From the NCBI RefSeq assembly GCF_002483205.1, contig NZ_DLHM01000007.1, forward strand, positions 1,133,330 to 1,197,329: a stretch of 64,000 nucleotides of DNA, read 5' to 3'. The notes below the pieces were generated by a model. That model saw only the letters and a list, made by a program, of their open reading frames with translations, did not search any database and had not been told where the DNA came from. Origin of the DNA: Flavihumibacter sp. UBA7668 (lineage in GTDB: Bacteria > Bacteroidota > Bacteroidia > Chitinophagales > Chitinophagaceae). The translations under genes and the position numbers were made by a program. Shown piece by piece: positions 52,939 to 61,101 of the stretch (within the stretch, counting starts at the first letter, position 1; each line of letters starts with the position of its first letter).

Positions 52939-53943
52939 TTAGTCAACCGGCCTGTTCAGAATTTGCCATAGCAGATCTTTTAATTCACTAAGGCCCTGTT
53001 GAGCCACAGAAGATATGAAAAGATGTGGAATATCGGCAGGTAATTCTCTGCTTATTGCAGCTTTTAGTTCATCATCCAGCATATCGCATTTACTAACGGC
53101 GATGACTATGTCCTTTTCCAGCATCTCCGGATTATATTCACTTAACTCATTCAGAAGAATATCAAATTCTTTCCTGTGATCCTTGCTGTCAGCAGGCAAA
53201 AGGAACAACAAAGCGGAATTTCGTTCTATATGGCGAAGAAAACGATGTCCTAATCCACGGCCTTCCGCAGCTCCTTCAATAATTCCAGGGAGGTCGGCAA
53301 TGCAAAAAGATCGCCCGTCTCTATATTCCACCATACCCAACTGCGGGTTAATGGTAGTAAATGCATAATCAGCGATTTTAGGTTTAGCTGCAGTCAACAC
53401 ACTGAGCAGGGTTGATTTTCCTGCATTGGGAAATCCTACCAGTCCAACATCAGCCAACACTTTTAATTCCAGAATCTTGAATCCCTCCACACCGGGTTCT
53501 CCGGGTTGCGCATGTTCAGGAGCCTGATTGGTAGGGGTCGCAAACCGGGCATTTCCAAGACCGCCACGGCCGCCTTTCATCAGAATGATTTCCTGTCCGT
53601 CATCCAGGATTTCAGCTTCTTTTTCACCAGATTCCTCGTCAAATACAATGGTGCCAAGAGGAACATCAATGAAAATATCCTTTCCACTGCGGCCGGATGA
53701 ATTATTTCCGCTTCCGGCCTCACCGTTTTCAGCCAGGATATTTTTATGGTAACGCAGGTGGAGCAGGGTCCAAAGGTTCTTGTTACCCCTTAAAATGATA
53801 TGGGCACCACGTCCGCCATCCCCACCATCAGGTCCTGCTTTAGGATTGAATTTGGTGCGCATGAAGTGTTTACTTCCCGCTCCGCCATGGCCACTGCGGC
53901 AAAAGATCTTTATCTGATCAACAAAATTCGATTTCTCTGACAC
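52939..53943 (-). CDS. obgE: GTPase Obg
   Basis: A 334-residue essential GTPase of ribosome assembly and stress control. An N-terminal glycine-rich Obg fold (NFVDQIKIFCRSGHGGAGS, GPDGGDGGRGA) is followed by the G domain with P-loop GFPNAGKST, switch region TTINPQLGMVEY, G3 DLPGIIEGAAEGRGLG and SKCDML. It begins with GTG at 53943. The C-terminal domain after the G domain is short, as in many Bacteroidota. It is upstream of the patatin gene (11-base gap). Confidence 0.95.
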   Translation of the reverse strand: MSEKSNFVDQIKIFCRSGHGGAGSKHFMRTKFNPKAGPDGGDGGRGAHIILRGNKNLWTLLHLRYHKNILAENGEAGSGNNSSGRSGKDIFIDVPLGTIVFDEESGEKEAEILDDGQEIILMKGGRGGLGNARFATPTNQAPEHAQPGEPGVEGFKILELKVLADVGLVGFPNAGKSTLLSVLTAAKPKIADYAFTTINPQLGMVEYRDGRSFCIADLPGIIEGAAEGRGLGHRFLRHIERNSALLFLLPADSKDHRKEFDILLNELSEYNPEMLEKDIVIAVSKCDMLDDELKAAISRELPADIPHLFISSVAQQGLSELKDLLWQILNRPVD

Positions 53944-54002
53944 TTGTATTCGATATTAAAAACGCGAAGGTAATCCTATTTCCGCTAAGCCAGTTTTCGG
54001 GT

Positions 54003-54599
54003 TCATTCCTGCTGAAACCGCTGCCAGGTTTCATAAAGAATTTCCTGCTTCGGCCGGTTGGCAGGCAGCTCTCTTAAAGGCTCACAGGCTTCGGCTTCCG
54101 TATGCAATTCTGCCGGCAAGGCCTGGTACAAGGCAGTGCCTTTGGTTTTCCATGCCAGCATTTCATCAGTTACCTCTTTGATCACTTTAGCCGGATTTCC
54201 AACCACCAGGCTGCGTGGTGGAATCACAACTCCTTCCTTAATGAAACTCAGGGCTCCAACAATAGATTCATCACCTAGTTCTGCCCGGTCCATCACCACG
54301 GCATTCATACCAACCAGACAATTTTTACCAATTTGTGCACCATGAATAATTGCACCATGACCAATATGAGCGCCGGCTTTTAAAAGAACAGTATAACCCG
54401 GAAACATGTGGATGGTGCAGTTTTCCTGAACATTACAGCCATCTTCCAGAATGATGCCTCCCCAATCACCCCTTAGAGCGGCACCCGGACCTACATAACA
54501 ATCTTTTCCAATAATTACATTTCCGGTTATACATGCCTGTGGATGTACAAAGGAGCTTGCATCTACTACAGGAATAAATCCTTTAAATGAATAAAACAT
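54003..54599 (-). CDS. paaY: Hexapeptide-repeat thioesterase/carbonic anhydrase-like protein PaaY
   Basis: A 198-residue left-handed beta-helix protein with hexapeptide repeats (ACITGNVIIGKDCYVGPGAALRGDWG, AHIGHGAIIHGAQIGKNCLVGMNAVVMD). It looks like PaaY or gamma-carbonic anhydrase; at the end of a phenylacetate cluster PaaY is the better name, where it hydrolyses dead-end CoA thioesters. The ATG at 54599 fits the start of related proteins (MFYSFKGFIPVVD); the longer frame to 54653 overlaps the upstream gene. It follows the membrane-protein gene by 8 bases. Confidence 0.8.
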   Translation of the reverse strand: MFYSFKGFIPVVDASSFVHPQACITGNVIIGKDCYVGPGAALRGDWGGIILEDGCNVQENCTIHMFPGYTVLLKAGAHIGHGAIIHGAQIGKNCLVGMNAVVMDRAELGDESIVGALSFIKEGVVIPPRSLVVGNPAKVIKEVTDEMLAWKTKGTALYQALPAELHTEAEACEPLRELPANRPKQEILYETWQRFQQE

Positions 54600-54607
54600 A
54601 TAGTAAT

Positions 54608-55291
54608 CTACTGAACATTCTGTTTTGGTTTTCCCCTGATTTTCTGAATCCATCTAACGATTCCATAAATAATGGCACCTGTTCCCACTACAAAAATTCC
54701 AATACCCAGCAAAACCGGACCTTCACAGGCAATTGCACAGGAAACAACCGCTAACCCTAGAATAAGAATTACAGAAAGTATAATGATTAAAGCAATTTTT
54801 CCGCCCTGTCCATCCTGGCTGATCTTTCGTATCTCTTTTCTCCAGGATTTTTTCTCCATCCGGGAAAGTTTATTAGACTTTCTTGTGATTCCTGCCGGCT
54901 CAATAATTTCTTGAACCGGAATTGACGTTTGATGAGTGGTTAAACCTGCCATTACTCCATGCTGAAAACTAACCCAGGTCATATTTCGGTTAAAGGCCAC
55001 AAGAACTAATAAAAAACTTGCCGCAATGACCGTACCATCAAATAGCTTTCTTCGGTAATAACTGCCAACTAAGCGCCGCTTTGTTTTTATCCTGATATTA
55101 TAAAGAAAAAAATATCCGGCCAGTACAACCAACAATGAAAACCAGAAGAGCCAAAGGGGTAAATAAACTCCAATTTCCTGAAAATCATATGCAAGCTGAA
55201 TCATTAAGGAGAAGACCAGAATTTGAACAAAAGCGATAATGAATCTTGCGGACTGGGGCCATTGGAAAGCCCACCTGGAAAGCTGTTTCAT
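54608..55291 (-). CDS. Membrane protein of unknown function in the paa cluster
   Basis: A 227-residue protein with four to five hydrophobic helices (FIIAFVQILVFSLMIQLAY, LPLWLFWFSLLVVLAGYFFL, TVIAASFLLVLVAF, and IALIIILSVILILGLAVVSCAIACEGPVLLGIG). A Lys-rich linker precedes the C-terminal helices, where two Cys sit four residues apart. No family is recognised. It sits between paaI and paaY on the same strand. Its tight 8-base spacing to paaY suggests co-transcription, but a metabolic role is not shown. Confidence 0.65.
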   Translation of the reverse strand: MKQLSRWAFQWPQSARFIIAFVQILVFSLMIQLAYDFQEIGVYLPLWLFWFSLLVVLAGYFFLYNIRIKTKRRLVGSYYRRKLFDGTVIAASFLLVLVAFNRNMTWVSFQHGVMAGLTTHQTSIPVQEIIEPAGITRKSNKLSRMEKKSWRKEIRKISQDGQGGKIALIIILSVILILGLAVVSCAIACEGPVLLGIGIFVVGTGAIIYGIVRWIQKIRGKPKQNVQ

Positions 55292-55363
55292 GGCAAATGT
55301 TTTAGGGTGTTGAGAGGCAAATTGGTTCCTATAAGGTACTAAAACATTTTCGCATAATTGAAT

Positions 55364-55780
55364 TTATATATGTGCTTTACCGGTGCGAAAACAGGTCCCT
55401 TTAAATAGCGCAACCTGTTGCTGGTACTGGTTATAAACAGATATAGAATAAACCCCTGTACTTCTGCCATTATGTATTTCGATGGCCTCTGCTGTAAGCT
55501 GGTCACCAACCTGCACGGCTCTTGTGAAACTGATATTCGTATCCAGTGCTACCGATAAATTGTTGCGGTTATTGCAGGCAAACGCAAAAGCACTGTCTGC
55601 CAGAGAAAAAGCAATCCCGCCATGTGCAATTCCGAATCCATTTACCATCTCTTGTCGAACGCTCATGGTAATGCGACTATATCCTTCTTTAATTTCGAGT
55701 AGTTCAATTCCCAGCCATTTACTGAAGGCATCCTGTTGCATCATATGGTCTGTAACCTTTTCAAATGAAGATTTTTCCAT
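55364..55780 (-). CDS. paaI: Hydroxyphenylacetyl-CoA-type thioesterase PaaI
   Basis: A 138-residue hotdog-fold thioesterase. The motif VNGFGIAHGGIAFSLADSAFAFACN holds the conserved Asn/Gly-rich loop and catalytic Asp of the PaaI group. It removes CoA from toxic ring-hydroxylated or side-product thioesters in the phenylacetate pathway. The ATG at 55780 places the start just after the paaG stop (1-base gap); the longer frame to 55882 is a shadow over paaG. Confidence 0.88.
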   Translation of the reverse strand: MEKSSFEKVTDHMMQQDAFSKWLGIELLEIKEGYSRITMSVRQEMVNGFGIAHGGIAFSLADSAFAFACNNRNNLSVALDTNISFTRAVQVGDQLTAEAIEIHNGRSTGVYSISVYNQYQQQVALFKGTCFRTGKAHI

Positions 55781-55781
55781 C

Positions 55782-56558
55782 TTATTTTCCTTTAAATACA
55801 GGTGATCGTTTTTCAAGAAATGCCTGAACGCCTTCTTTGAAATCTTCTGTATTAGCAGCCCTTTGCTGCAGTTTGTCCTCATTGGCCAATTGTTCGATCA
55901 GCGTATGTGTAAAAGACCACTGTAATGCTTTCTTGGTATAGGCAAGTCCAATTGTTGGCATTAATGCAAGCTTGTTTGCGATCTGATTGGCTTCCTTTTG
56001 GAAAATGTCATCTTCAAAATAGTTGTAGATCATGCCAAGGCGCTCTGCTTCTTCGGCAGAAATTTTATCTCCCAGCATCATTATGGCACTGGCTTTCTGA
56101 TGACCGATTAGTCTGGGTAAATAAAAAGTGCCACCGCTATCCGGAATCAATCCGATTTTTGAAAAGGCCTGAATAAAACTGGCTGATTTGGCGGCTACGA
56201 CAATATCGCACCCAAGTGCCAGATTAGCCCCCGCCCCCGCAGCAACCCCATTCACCGCTGCCACAACCGGTTTTTTCAAATCCCGTATCGCCATTACAAT
56301 CGGATTATAATGTTCCGATAAGATTCTTGCCATTCCAGGGCCCTGGGGGTCTGCCACCTCCGATAAATCCTGTCCGGCTGAAAAAGCTTTACCTGCTCCT
56401 GTTATATAAACAGAACGAACTTCAACTGCTTCACATTCTTTTAATGCAGTCTGCATCTGCAGCGCCATTTCACGATTGAATGAATTTAGTTTATCAGGGC
56501 GGTTGAGGGTGATTTTACCAACACCGGCTTCAATGGAGAAAAGTATGGAATCAGACAT
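55782..56558 (-). CDS. paaG: Enoyl-CoA hydratase/isomerase family protein, probable PaaG
   Basis: A 258-residue crotonase-fold enzyme. The acyl-CoA oxyanion regions are AFSAGQDLSEV and GVAAGAGANLALGCDIV, and GLIPDSGGTFYLPRLIG carries the Asp that in PaaG isomerises the epoxide to the oxepin. In this cluster it would act on the ring-1,2-epoxide of phenylacetyl-CoA. Hydratase PaaF is a second possibility but the DSGGT sequence favours PaaG. It lies between paaD and paaI. Confidence 0.85.
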   Translation of the reverse strand: MSDSILFSIEAGVGKITLNRPDKLNSFNREMALQMQTALKECEAVEVRSVYITGAGKAFSAGQDLSEVADPQGPGMARILSEHYNPIVMAIRDLKKPVVAAVNGVAAGAGANLALGCDIVVAAKSASFIQAFSKIGLIPDSGGTFYLPRLIGHQKASAIMMLGDKISAEEAERLGMIYNYFEDDIFQKEANQIANKLALMPTIGLAYTKKALQWSFTHTLIEQLANEDKLQQRAANTEDFKEGVQAFLEKRSPVFKGK

Positions 56559-56606
56559 TGTAATTATTTCTGGTACAAACCTATTAAATAAATGATCGTG
56601 GGAAGG

Positions 56607-57095
56607 CTAATGACATTTGAAATAATCAAATGGCTCCAGACAATCATCACATTGGTAAAGTGCTTTGCAGGCTGTTGAACCAAATTCACTGATCCGATGC
56701 GTACGATGTGATTTGCAATGTGGGCATTGCACCACTTCTTCCTGTTGAAAATATTCGGGTGTACAAACCTGTTGTTTCGGATTGGGAGGGGCAATCCCAT
56801 AGGCGGTTAATTTTTCTTTTCCCGCTTCGGTCATCCATTCGGTTGTCCATGCAGGGGAGAGTACAGTTTTAATGGTTACCGGTGCATAACCGCGACTGCT
56901 TAGCTGCATCCGAATCTGCATGGCAATAATATCCATAGCCGGACAACCGGAATACGTGGGGGTAATTGTAACCTCAACCGCTTTACCCTGCTGCTTGATC
57001 GAACGGATAATTCCCAGATCCACAACCGATAATACCGGCAGTTCCGGATCCTTCACCTCCTCCAATAACTCCCATATGGTTTCTTCGTTCTGCAT
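56607..57095 (-). CDS. paaD: Phenylacetyl-CoA epoxidase subunit PaaD
   Basis: A 162-residue protein. The N-terminal MIP18/DUF59 domain reads VKDPELPVLSVVDLGIIRS with the conserved Asp, and YSGCPAMDIIAMQI. The C-terminal zinc-ribbon-like region has CPHCKSHRTHRISEFG, CKALYQCDDC. PaaD is needed for epoxidase activity, probably in iron-sulfur or cofactor assembly. The ATG at 57095 is right for the family; the longer frame (to 57272) runs through a repeat fragment and the end of paaC. It is 28 bases after the paaC stop. Confidence 0.92.
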   Translation of the reverse strand: MQNEETIWELLEEVKDPELPVLSVVDLGIIRSIKQQGKAVEVTITPTYSGCPAMDIIAMQIRMQLSSRGYAPVTIKTVLSPAWTTEWMTEAGKEKLTAYGIAPPNPKQQVCTPEYFQQEEVVQCPHCKSHRTHRISEFGSTACKALYQCDDCLEPFDYFKCH

Positions 57096-57104
57096 ATTAC
57101 TCTT

Positions 57105-57146
57105 TTCACCCGACGGGTGGTTGCTACCACGAGGATCCGGGGTAGC
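57105..57146. repeat. Degenerate GC-rich palindrome fragment between paaC and paaD
   Basis: Contains CACCC-GAC-GGGTG (57107-57119) followed by GCTACC (57123-57128) and GGTAGC (57141-57146). It resembles the GC-rich repeat core but is not a full copy. The 28-base gap between paaC and paaD is formed by it, and its right part reaches the last codons of paaC. Confidence 0.4.
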
Positions 57147-57921
57147 TGCGCTGAAGGTATTGTAATTCAGCCAGCAGGTAACCCAGGTGTTCGGTATGAA
57201 TGCCCTGTTTGCCGCCTTTTTGTGTCCAACCGCTTTCCGGGATAACCAAACCAGCCTGGTCAAATGCAGCACGAACTTTTGCCATCCAGCTTTCGCGATA
57301 AGTCCCCGGATTAACTAAAATACCCAGCTGCACTGCCTTTTCCTGATAATCAGCCGGTATAAATAATTCTCCGGTATATTGCCAGAGTTGATCAATTGCT
57401 GAACGCATACGGCGATGGCTTTCCTCCGTACCGTCACCCAGCCGGATTACCCACTCCCCACTCCAGCGAACATGATAATTCACTTCTTTTAGTGACTTTT
57501 CAGCTATCGCTGCTATTTGCCTGTCGGAGCTTTTTTGTAAATCTGAGTACAAATGCTGCTGATATAAGCTGATAAAAAATTGACGCGTTATGGTAAAAGC
57601 CCAATCCCCTTTATTTAATTCAACCAGTAAATGATTGCGGAATTCATTGGCATCGCGCAGGTATGCGAGATCATCTTCATCAAGGTTTTCCGCTACCTGT
57701 TGAAATGCCGGCGAATTTATAAGGCCTTCATATGCGGTTCTGTTTTCATTAAACTGGAAAGCTGCATATTGATAAAAATTCCTTGCCTGCCCAATCAGAT
57801 CCAGAGCTATATTGGAAATCGCAATATCCTGTTCAAGATTCGGACCATGCCCTGTCCATTCGCTGTTGCGGTGTCCCAGTAGAAGGGCATCATCGGCCAT
57901 TTGGAGAGAAAGAAGAAACAT
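57124..57921 (-). CDS. paaC: Phenylacetyl-CoA epoxidase structural subunit PaaC
   Basis: A 265-residue ferritin-like helical protein, the structural partner of PaaA in the phenylacetyl-CoA epoxidase. Typical segments are DDALLLGHRNSEWTGHGPNLEQDIA, NIALDLIGQARNFYQYA, and NYHVRWSGEWVIRLGDGTEESHRRM. The start is ATG 57921. A longer frame (to 57999) has an N-terminal tract that is only the translation of a heptad repeat (57926-58015), so it is rejected. Confidence 0.92.
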   Translation of the reverse strand: MFLLSLQMADDALLLGHRNSEWTGHGPNLEQDIAISNIALDLIGQARNFYQYAAFQFNENRTAYEGLINSPAFQQVAENLDEDDLAYLRDANEFRNHLLVELNKGDWAFTITRQFFISLYQQHLYSDLQKSSDRQIAAIAEKSLKEVNYHVRWSGEWVIRLGDGTEESHRRMRSAIDQLWQYTGELFIPADYQEKAVQLGILVNPGTYRESWMAKVRAAFDQAGLVIPESGWTQKGGKQGIHTEHLGYLLAELQYLQRSYPGSSW

Positions 57922-57925
57922 CGGG

Positions 57926-58015
57926 GAAGTTTGAAGTTTGAAGTTTGAAGTTTGAAGTGGGAAGTGGGAAATGAGAAGTGGGAAGATCTTTAACTTCAAA
58001 CTTCCTACTTCCTAC
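57926..58015. repeat. Heptad repeat with inverted arm, between paaB and paaC
   Basis: Eight and a half consecutive seven-base units, GAAGTTT four times, GAAGTGG twice, GAAATGA, GAAGTGG, then GAAG (57926-57985). After a short spacer the complement CTTCAAACTTCCTAC (57994 onward) runs to 58015. It fills the paaB-paaC gap, overlapping the end of paaB, and gave a false extension of paaC. Same type as 5685-5755. Confidence 0.8.
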
Positions 58016-58377
58016 ATGGCTTTTAGTTCATCGGGCAGCTCATAAAAAGTTGGATGCCTGTAAACCTTGTCGTCAGCAGGGTCATAAAAACTGGCGGAAT
58101 CATCCGGATTGGAAGCATGGATATTTTTACTTTCCACCACCCAGATACTGATGCCTTCCTGGCGCCGGGTATAAACATCCCGTGCATTCTCAATCGCCAT
58201 CTGTGCATCTGCTGCATGCAAACTACCCACATGTTTATGATCCAATCCCATTTTACTTCTTATGAATACTTCCCATAGTGGCCAGTCGCGATTAGATGGC
58301 AAATTTCCAGACGATTCTTTGGCCGTTTCCCGATCACCATAATCGCCATAATATTGAATGGTTATATAGGTTTTCAT
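58012..58377 (-). CDS. paaB: Phenylacetyl-CoA epoxidase subunit PaaB
   Basis: A 121-residue protein with the conserved PaaB core WPLWEVFIRSKMGLDHKHVGSL and MAIENARDVYTRRQEG. The ATG start (58377) overlaps the paaA stop (ATGA). It gives about 28 residues before the usual family start near NRDWPLWEVF; a TTG codon about 24 residues in could be the real start. There is no other ATG in this stretch. It is a subunit bridging PaaA and PaaC. The gene ends inside the heptad repeat. Confidence 0.9.
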   Translation of the reverse strand: MKTYITIQYYGDYGDRETAKESSGNLPSNRDWPLWEVFIRSKMGLDHKHVGSLHAADAQMAIENARDVYTRRQEGISIWVVESKNIHASNPDDSASFYDPADDKVYRHPTFYELPDELKAM

Positions 58378-59330
58378 GCTACTGCTGCCGTTTGTTTAGT
58401 TTGTTGTTTTTCCGCATAAGCGGATGCCGCTTCTCTAACCCACGCACCTTCCTCATGCGCTTTCACCCTCGCCGCAATCCGCTCTTTATTACATGGACCA
58501 TTTCCGGCAATTACCTGCCAGAATTCTTCCCAGTTAATAGGGCCAAAATCAAAATGCCCCCTTGCTTCATTCCATTTCAAGTCCGGATCAGGTAACAGCA
58601 TTCCCAGAATTTTTACCTGATCAGCACAGATATCCACGAATTTTTGACGAAGTTCATCATTGGTGAACCGTTTGATTTTCCAGGCCATACTCTGCGCGGT
58701 ATGGGGCGATGCGTCATCAGACGGACCAAACATCATCACACTTGGCCACCACCAGCGATTAATTGCATCCTGACACATTGCTTTCTGTGCTTTATTGCCC
58801 CTGCTAAGGGTGAGCAGGATTTCAAATCCCTGCCGCTGGTGAAAACTCTCTTCCTTGCAAATGCGAACCATTGCGCGGGCATAAGGTCCATAGGAAGTTC
58901 GGCATAAAGGCACCTGATTCATAATGGCAGCGCCATCCACCAGCCAGCCAATTGCTCCGATATCAGCCCAACTTAATGTCGGGTAATTAAAAATGCTTGA
59001 ATATTTTGCTTTTCCTGAATGCAGCTGGTCAATCATTTCAGCACGGCTTATCCCCAGCGTTTCTGCAGCGCTATAAAGATATAATCCATGTCCGGCTTCA
59101 TCCTGTACCTTGGCAATCAAAGTGGCTTTTCGCCGAAGGGATGGTGCACGGGTAATCCAGTTACCCTCCGGTAACATGCCTACAATTTCACTATGGGCAT
59201 GTTGGGAAATCTGCCGGATCAGTGTCTGCCGGTATTTTTCCGGCATCCAATCTCTGGGTTCAATCCGGATATCCTGATCAATCCGATCCTGAAATACCGA
59301 CTCCAGCTGGATAGTTCCTTGTTTTTCCAT
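58374..59330 (-). CDS. paaA: Phenylacetyl-CoA epoxidase catalytic subunit PaaA
   Basis: A 318-residue di-iron oxygenase that epoxidises the ring of phenylacetyl-CoA. The iron ligands lie in QDEAGHGLYLYSAAE and CKEESFHQRQGFEILL, with PEGNWITRAPSLRRKATLIAK and NPLCRTSYGP-like segment (VPLCRTSYGPYARAMVRI) as in the family. Length is normal. A TetR-operator candidate (59362-59375) lies 31 bases upstream, between paaE and paaA, suggesting an internal promoter. Confidence 0.94.
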   Translation of the reverse strand: MEKQGTIQLESVFQDRIDQDIRIEPRDWMPEKYRQTLIRQISQHAHSEIVGMLPEGNWITRAPSLRRKATLIAKVQDEAGHGLYLYSAAETLGISRAEMIDQLHSGKAKYSSIFNYPTLSWADIGAIGWLVDGAAIMNQVPLCRTSYGPYARAMVRICKEESFHQRQGFEILLTLSRGNKAQKAMCQDAINRWWWPSVMMFGPSDDASPHTAQSMAWKIKRFTNDELRQKFVDICADQVKILGMLLPDPDLKWNEARGHFDFGPINWEEFWQVIAGNGPCNKERIAARVKAHEEGAWVREAASAYAEKQQTKQTAAVA

Positions 59331-59361
59331 ATGGTAAAAATAGCAATTTACACCTTAAATA

Positions 59362-59375
59362 CTAACAAACGTTAG
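59362..59375. promoter_or_regulatory. Candidate TetR operator upstream of paaA
   Basis: CTAACAAACGTTAG, arms CTAAC and GTTAG around a 4-base centre. It matches the sites at 60465-60478 and 61102-61115. Binding here would control an internal promoter for paaABCD. Confidence 0.6.
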
Positions 59376-59383
59376 CAATTCAT

Positions 59384-60466
59384 CTATTTCTGATCGAAAT
59401 CAATTAACAGACGCTGGCTTCTCGGGTGACTCTGACAAGTCAGGATATATCCTGCCCTTAGTTCTTCCGGTTCCAATGCGTAATTGGTATCCATATCCAC
59501 CGCCCCTTCAACCAATTTCGCCCTGCAGGTACAGCAAACACCGCCTTTGCAGGCATAGGGAAGATCTGCCCCTGCCTGTAGAGCAGCATCCAGAATGGCC
59601 ATACCCTGATAAGGCACTGGTAACTCAATGGATCTTCCATCCAGTTTAATAGTGACCATCGCAACCGGACCCTTCTCCACAGGAGCTGATTTTGTCTCTG
59701 AGCCTGAGTTGTTGATCTGGCCGGGAGTGGTAAACAATTCAAAATGAATGGCCCCGGAAGGAACTCCAACTGATTCAAGGAAATCACGAACAGTAAATAT
59801 CATCTCCCCCGGACCGCATAAAAAATAATGGTCAACTCCTTTAAAATTTAGTAGGGTAGACCCTAAAGCCGAACATTTATCCGCATCAATCCGCCCGTAA
59901 TGTATGGCCGCATCGGTTTTTTCACGGCTCAGAATATGGATTAGCCGGAACCGATTCATAAACAAATTTTTTAATGCTTCCAGTTGCTCCCTGAAAATGA
60001 TCGATGACCGGTTGCGATTCCCATAAATCAATGTAAATCGGCTATGAGGTTCTTTCGAAAGTATAGTTTTAATGATGGAAATTATTGGTGTAATCCCGCT
60101 GCCGGCAGCAAATGCAACATATTCTTTGTTCGAATCCGGATCCAGTTTTGTATAAAATTTGCCGGTAGGTGGTAATACTTCAATTTGATCTCCCTTTTTT
60201 AGTTGGGAATTCGCATAGTTCGAAAATTTACCATCCGTTACTGCCTTCACGGCAATTCTCAACTCATTTTCCAATGGTGAACTACAAATGCTATAGGAGC
60301 GTCTGATTTCTTCCCCATTAACGGTGGCGCGAAGCGTAAGTGTCTGTCCCTCCCGAAACCGGTAAGTTTCTTTCAATTCTTCTGGAACAGCAAATGCGAT
60401 GGATACACAATCCCGGGTTTCGGTACGGATATCGCTGATCGTCAGCGGGTGAAAATGAATGGACAT
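59384..60466 (-). CDS. paaE: Phenylacetyl-CoA epoxidase reductase PaaE
   Basis: A 360-residue NAD(P)H reductase that feeds electrons to PaaA. The N-terminal ferredoxin-reductase domain has RSYSICSSP (FAD), AAGSGITPIISIIKTIL (NAD), and FLCGPGEMIFTVRDFLE. The C-terminal plant-type 2Fe-2S ferredoxin has YACKGGVCCTCRAKLVEG and the fourth Cys in LTCQSHP. It is encoded between tetR and paaA. A weaker TetR-operator candidate overlaps its start codon. Confidence 0.93.
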   Translation of the reverse strand: MSIHFHPLTISDIRTETRDCVSIAFAVPEELKETYRFREGQTLTLRATVNGEEIRRSYSICSSPLENELRIAVKAVTDGKFSNYANSQLKKGDQIEVLPPTGKFYTKLDPDSNKEYVAFAAGSGITPIISIIKTILSKEPHSRFTLIYGNRNRSSIIFREQLEALKNLFMNRFRLIHILSREKTDAAIHYGRIDADKCSALGSTLLNFKGVDHYFLCGPGEMIFTVRDFLESVGVPSGAIHFELFTTPGQINNSGSETKSAPVEKGPVAMVTIKLDGRSIELPVPYQGMAILDAALQAGADLPYACKGGVCCTCRAKLVEGAVDMDTNYALEPEELRAGYILTCQSHPRSQRLLIDFDQK

Positions 60467-60478
60467 AACAAGCGTTCA
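60465..60478. promoter_or_regulatory. Weaker candidate TetR operator at the paaE start
   Basis: ATAACAAGCGTTCA resembles the sites at 59362 and 61102 (AACAANCGTT core) but loses symmetry at the ends. It overlaps the paaE start codon. Confidence 0.4.
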
Positions 60479-60491
60479 AATCGTTTACAGA

Positions 60492-61082
60492 TCAGGATTT
60501 CAGGCCTTCAATCATAATCAGTACCATATTCTCTTCCAATTGTTTGGCGGATATTTTTTCCTTACTACGATGCCAGCTTTCGATTCCATTGACCGCATGT
60601 AACATGATCAGCACCACAGTTGGTGCATCCACCTGTTTGATTTCCTTTGTTTCGATTCCCTGCTCAATTATTCCGGCGAGTCTTTTTCGATAGGTTCTGC
60701 GCTGGTTATGAAAATTGGAGAGATAGGGGTCAGACAGGTGTTTCCAATCGCGATCTGCAACCAATACCAATTCATATTGCTCGATCATTTGTCGGATATG
60801 GAACCGAAGCAGGGATTCAACTTTGCGGATCACCGGCAATTCGCTCGCTTCAATGGTATCGATATGGTGGGTAAAGGTATTGGCTACCTTAAAACAGATT
60901 TCCTGTAACAATTCCTCTTTCGACTGGATATGGTTATACAGGCTGGCTGCTTCCACACCTACCGCTTCAGCCAGATCACGCATGGAAGCTGCTTTGAAGC
61001 CTTTTTCGCGGAATAAGCGGGTGGCAGCTTCTACGATCACTTCCTTTTTGGTGCCATTATTTTTGCTTTTAATCTTCGCCAT
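60492..61082 (-). CDS. TetR/AcrR-family regulator, probable phenylacetate repressor (PaaR-like)
   Basis: A 196-residue regulator. The N-terminal TetR helix-turn-helix reads KKEVIVEAATRLFREKGFKAASMRDLAEAVGVEAASLYNHIQSKEELL, and the rest is the helical ligand-binding domain. It heads the paa cluster on the same strand and its own promoter contains an operator-like site, so autorepression and control by phenylacetyl-CoA are likely. This function follows from context, not from a family-specific motif. Confidence 0.87.
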   Translation of the reverse strand: MAKIKSKNNGTKKEVIVEAATRLFREKGFKAASMRDLAEAVGVEAASLYNHIQSKEELLQEICFKVANTFTHHIDTIEASELPVIRKVESLLRFHIRQMIEQYELVLVADRDWKHLSDPYLSNFHNQRRTYRKRLAGIIEQGIETKEIKQVDAPTVVLIMLHAVNGIESWHRSKEKISAKQLEENMVLIMIEGLKS

Positions 61083-61089
61083 ATGACCT

Positions 61090-61097
61090 CAAAGATA
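61090..61097 (-). promoter_or_regulatory. -7 box of the tetR promoter
   Basis: Reads TATCTTTG on the minus strand, a full TAnnTTTG match, ending 7 bases before the tetR ATG. The operator candidate at 61102-61115 lies directly upstream of it. Confidence 0.6.
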
Positions 61098-61101
61098 CAT
61101 A

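Noticed and set aside
55781..55882. N-terminal extension of PaaI
   Set aside because: It overlaps the paaG coding end; ATG 55780 gives the normal length.
57096..57272. N-terminal extension of PaaD
   Set aside because: It runs through the end of paaC and a repeat fragment; ATG 57095 fits the family.
57922..57999. N-terminal extension of PaaC
   Set aside because: The extra residues are the translation of the GAAGTTT heptad repeat; ATG 57921 gives the family start.
57926..58015. CRISPR array
   Set aside because: The units are 7 bases with no spacers and form an inverted arrangement; this is a simple repeat.
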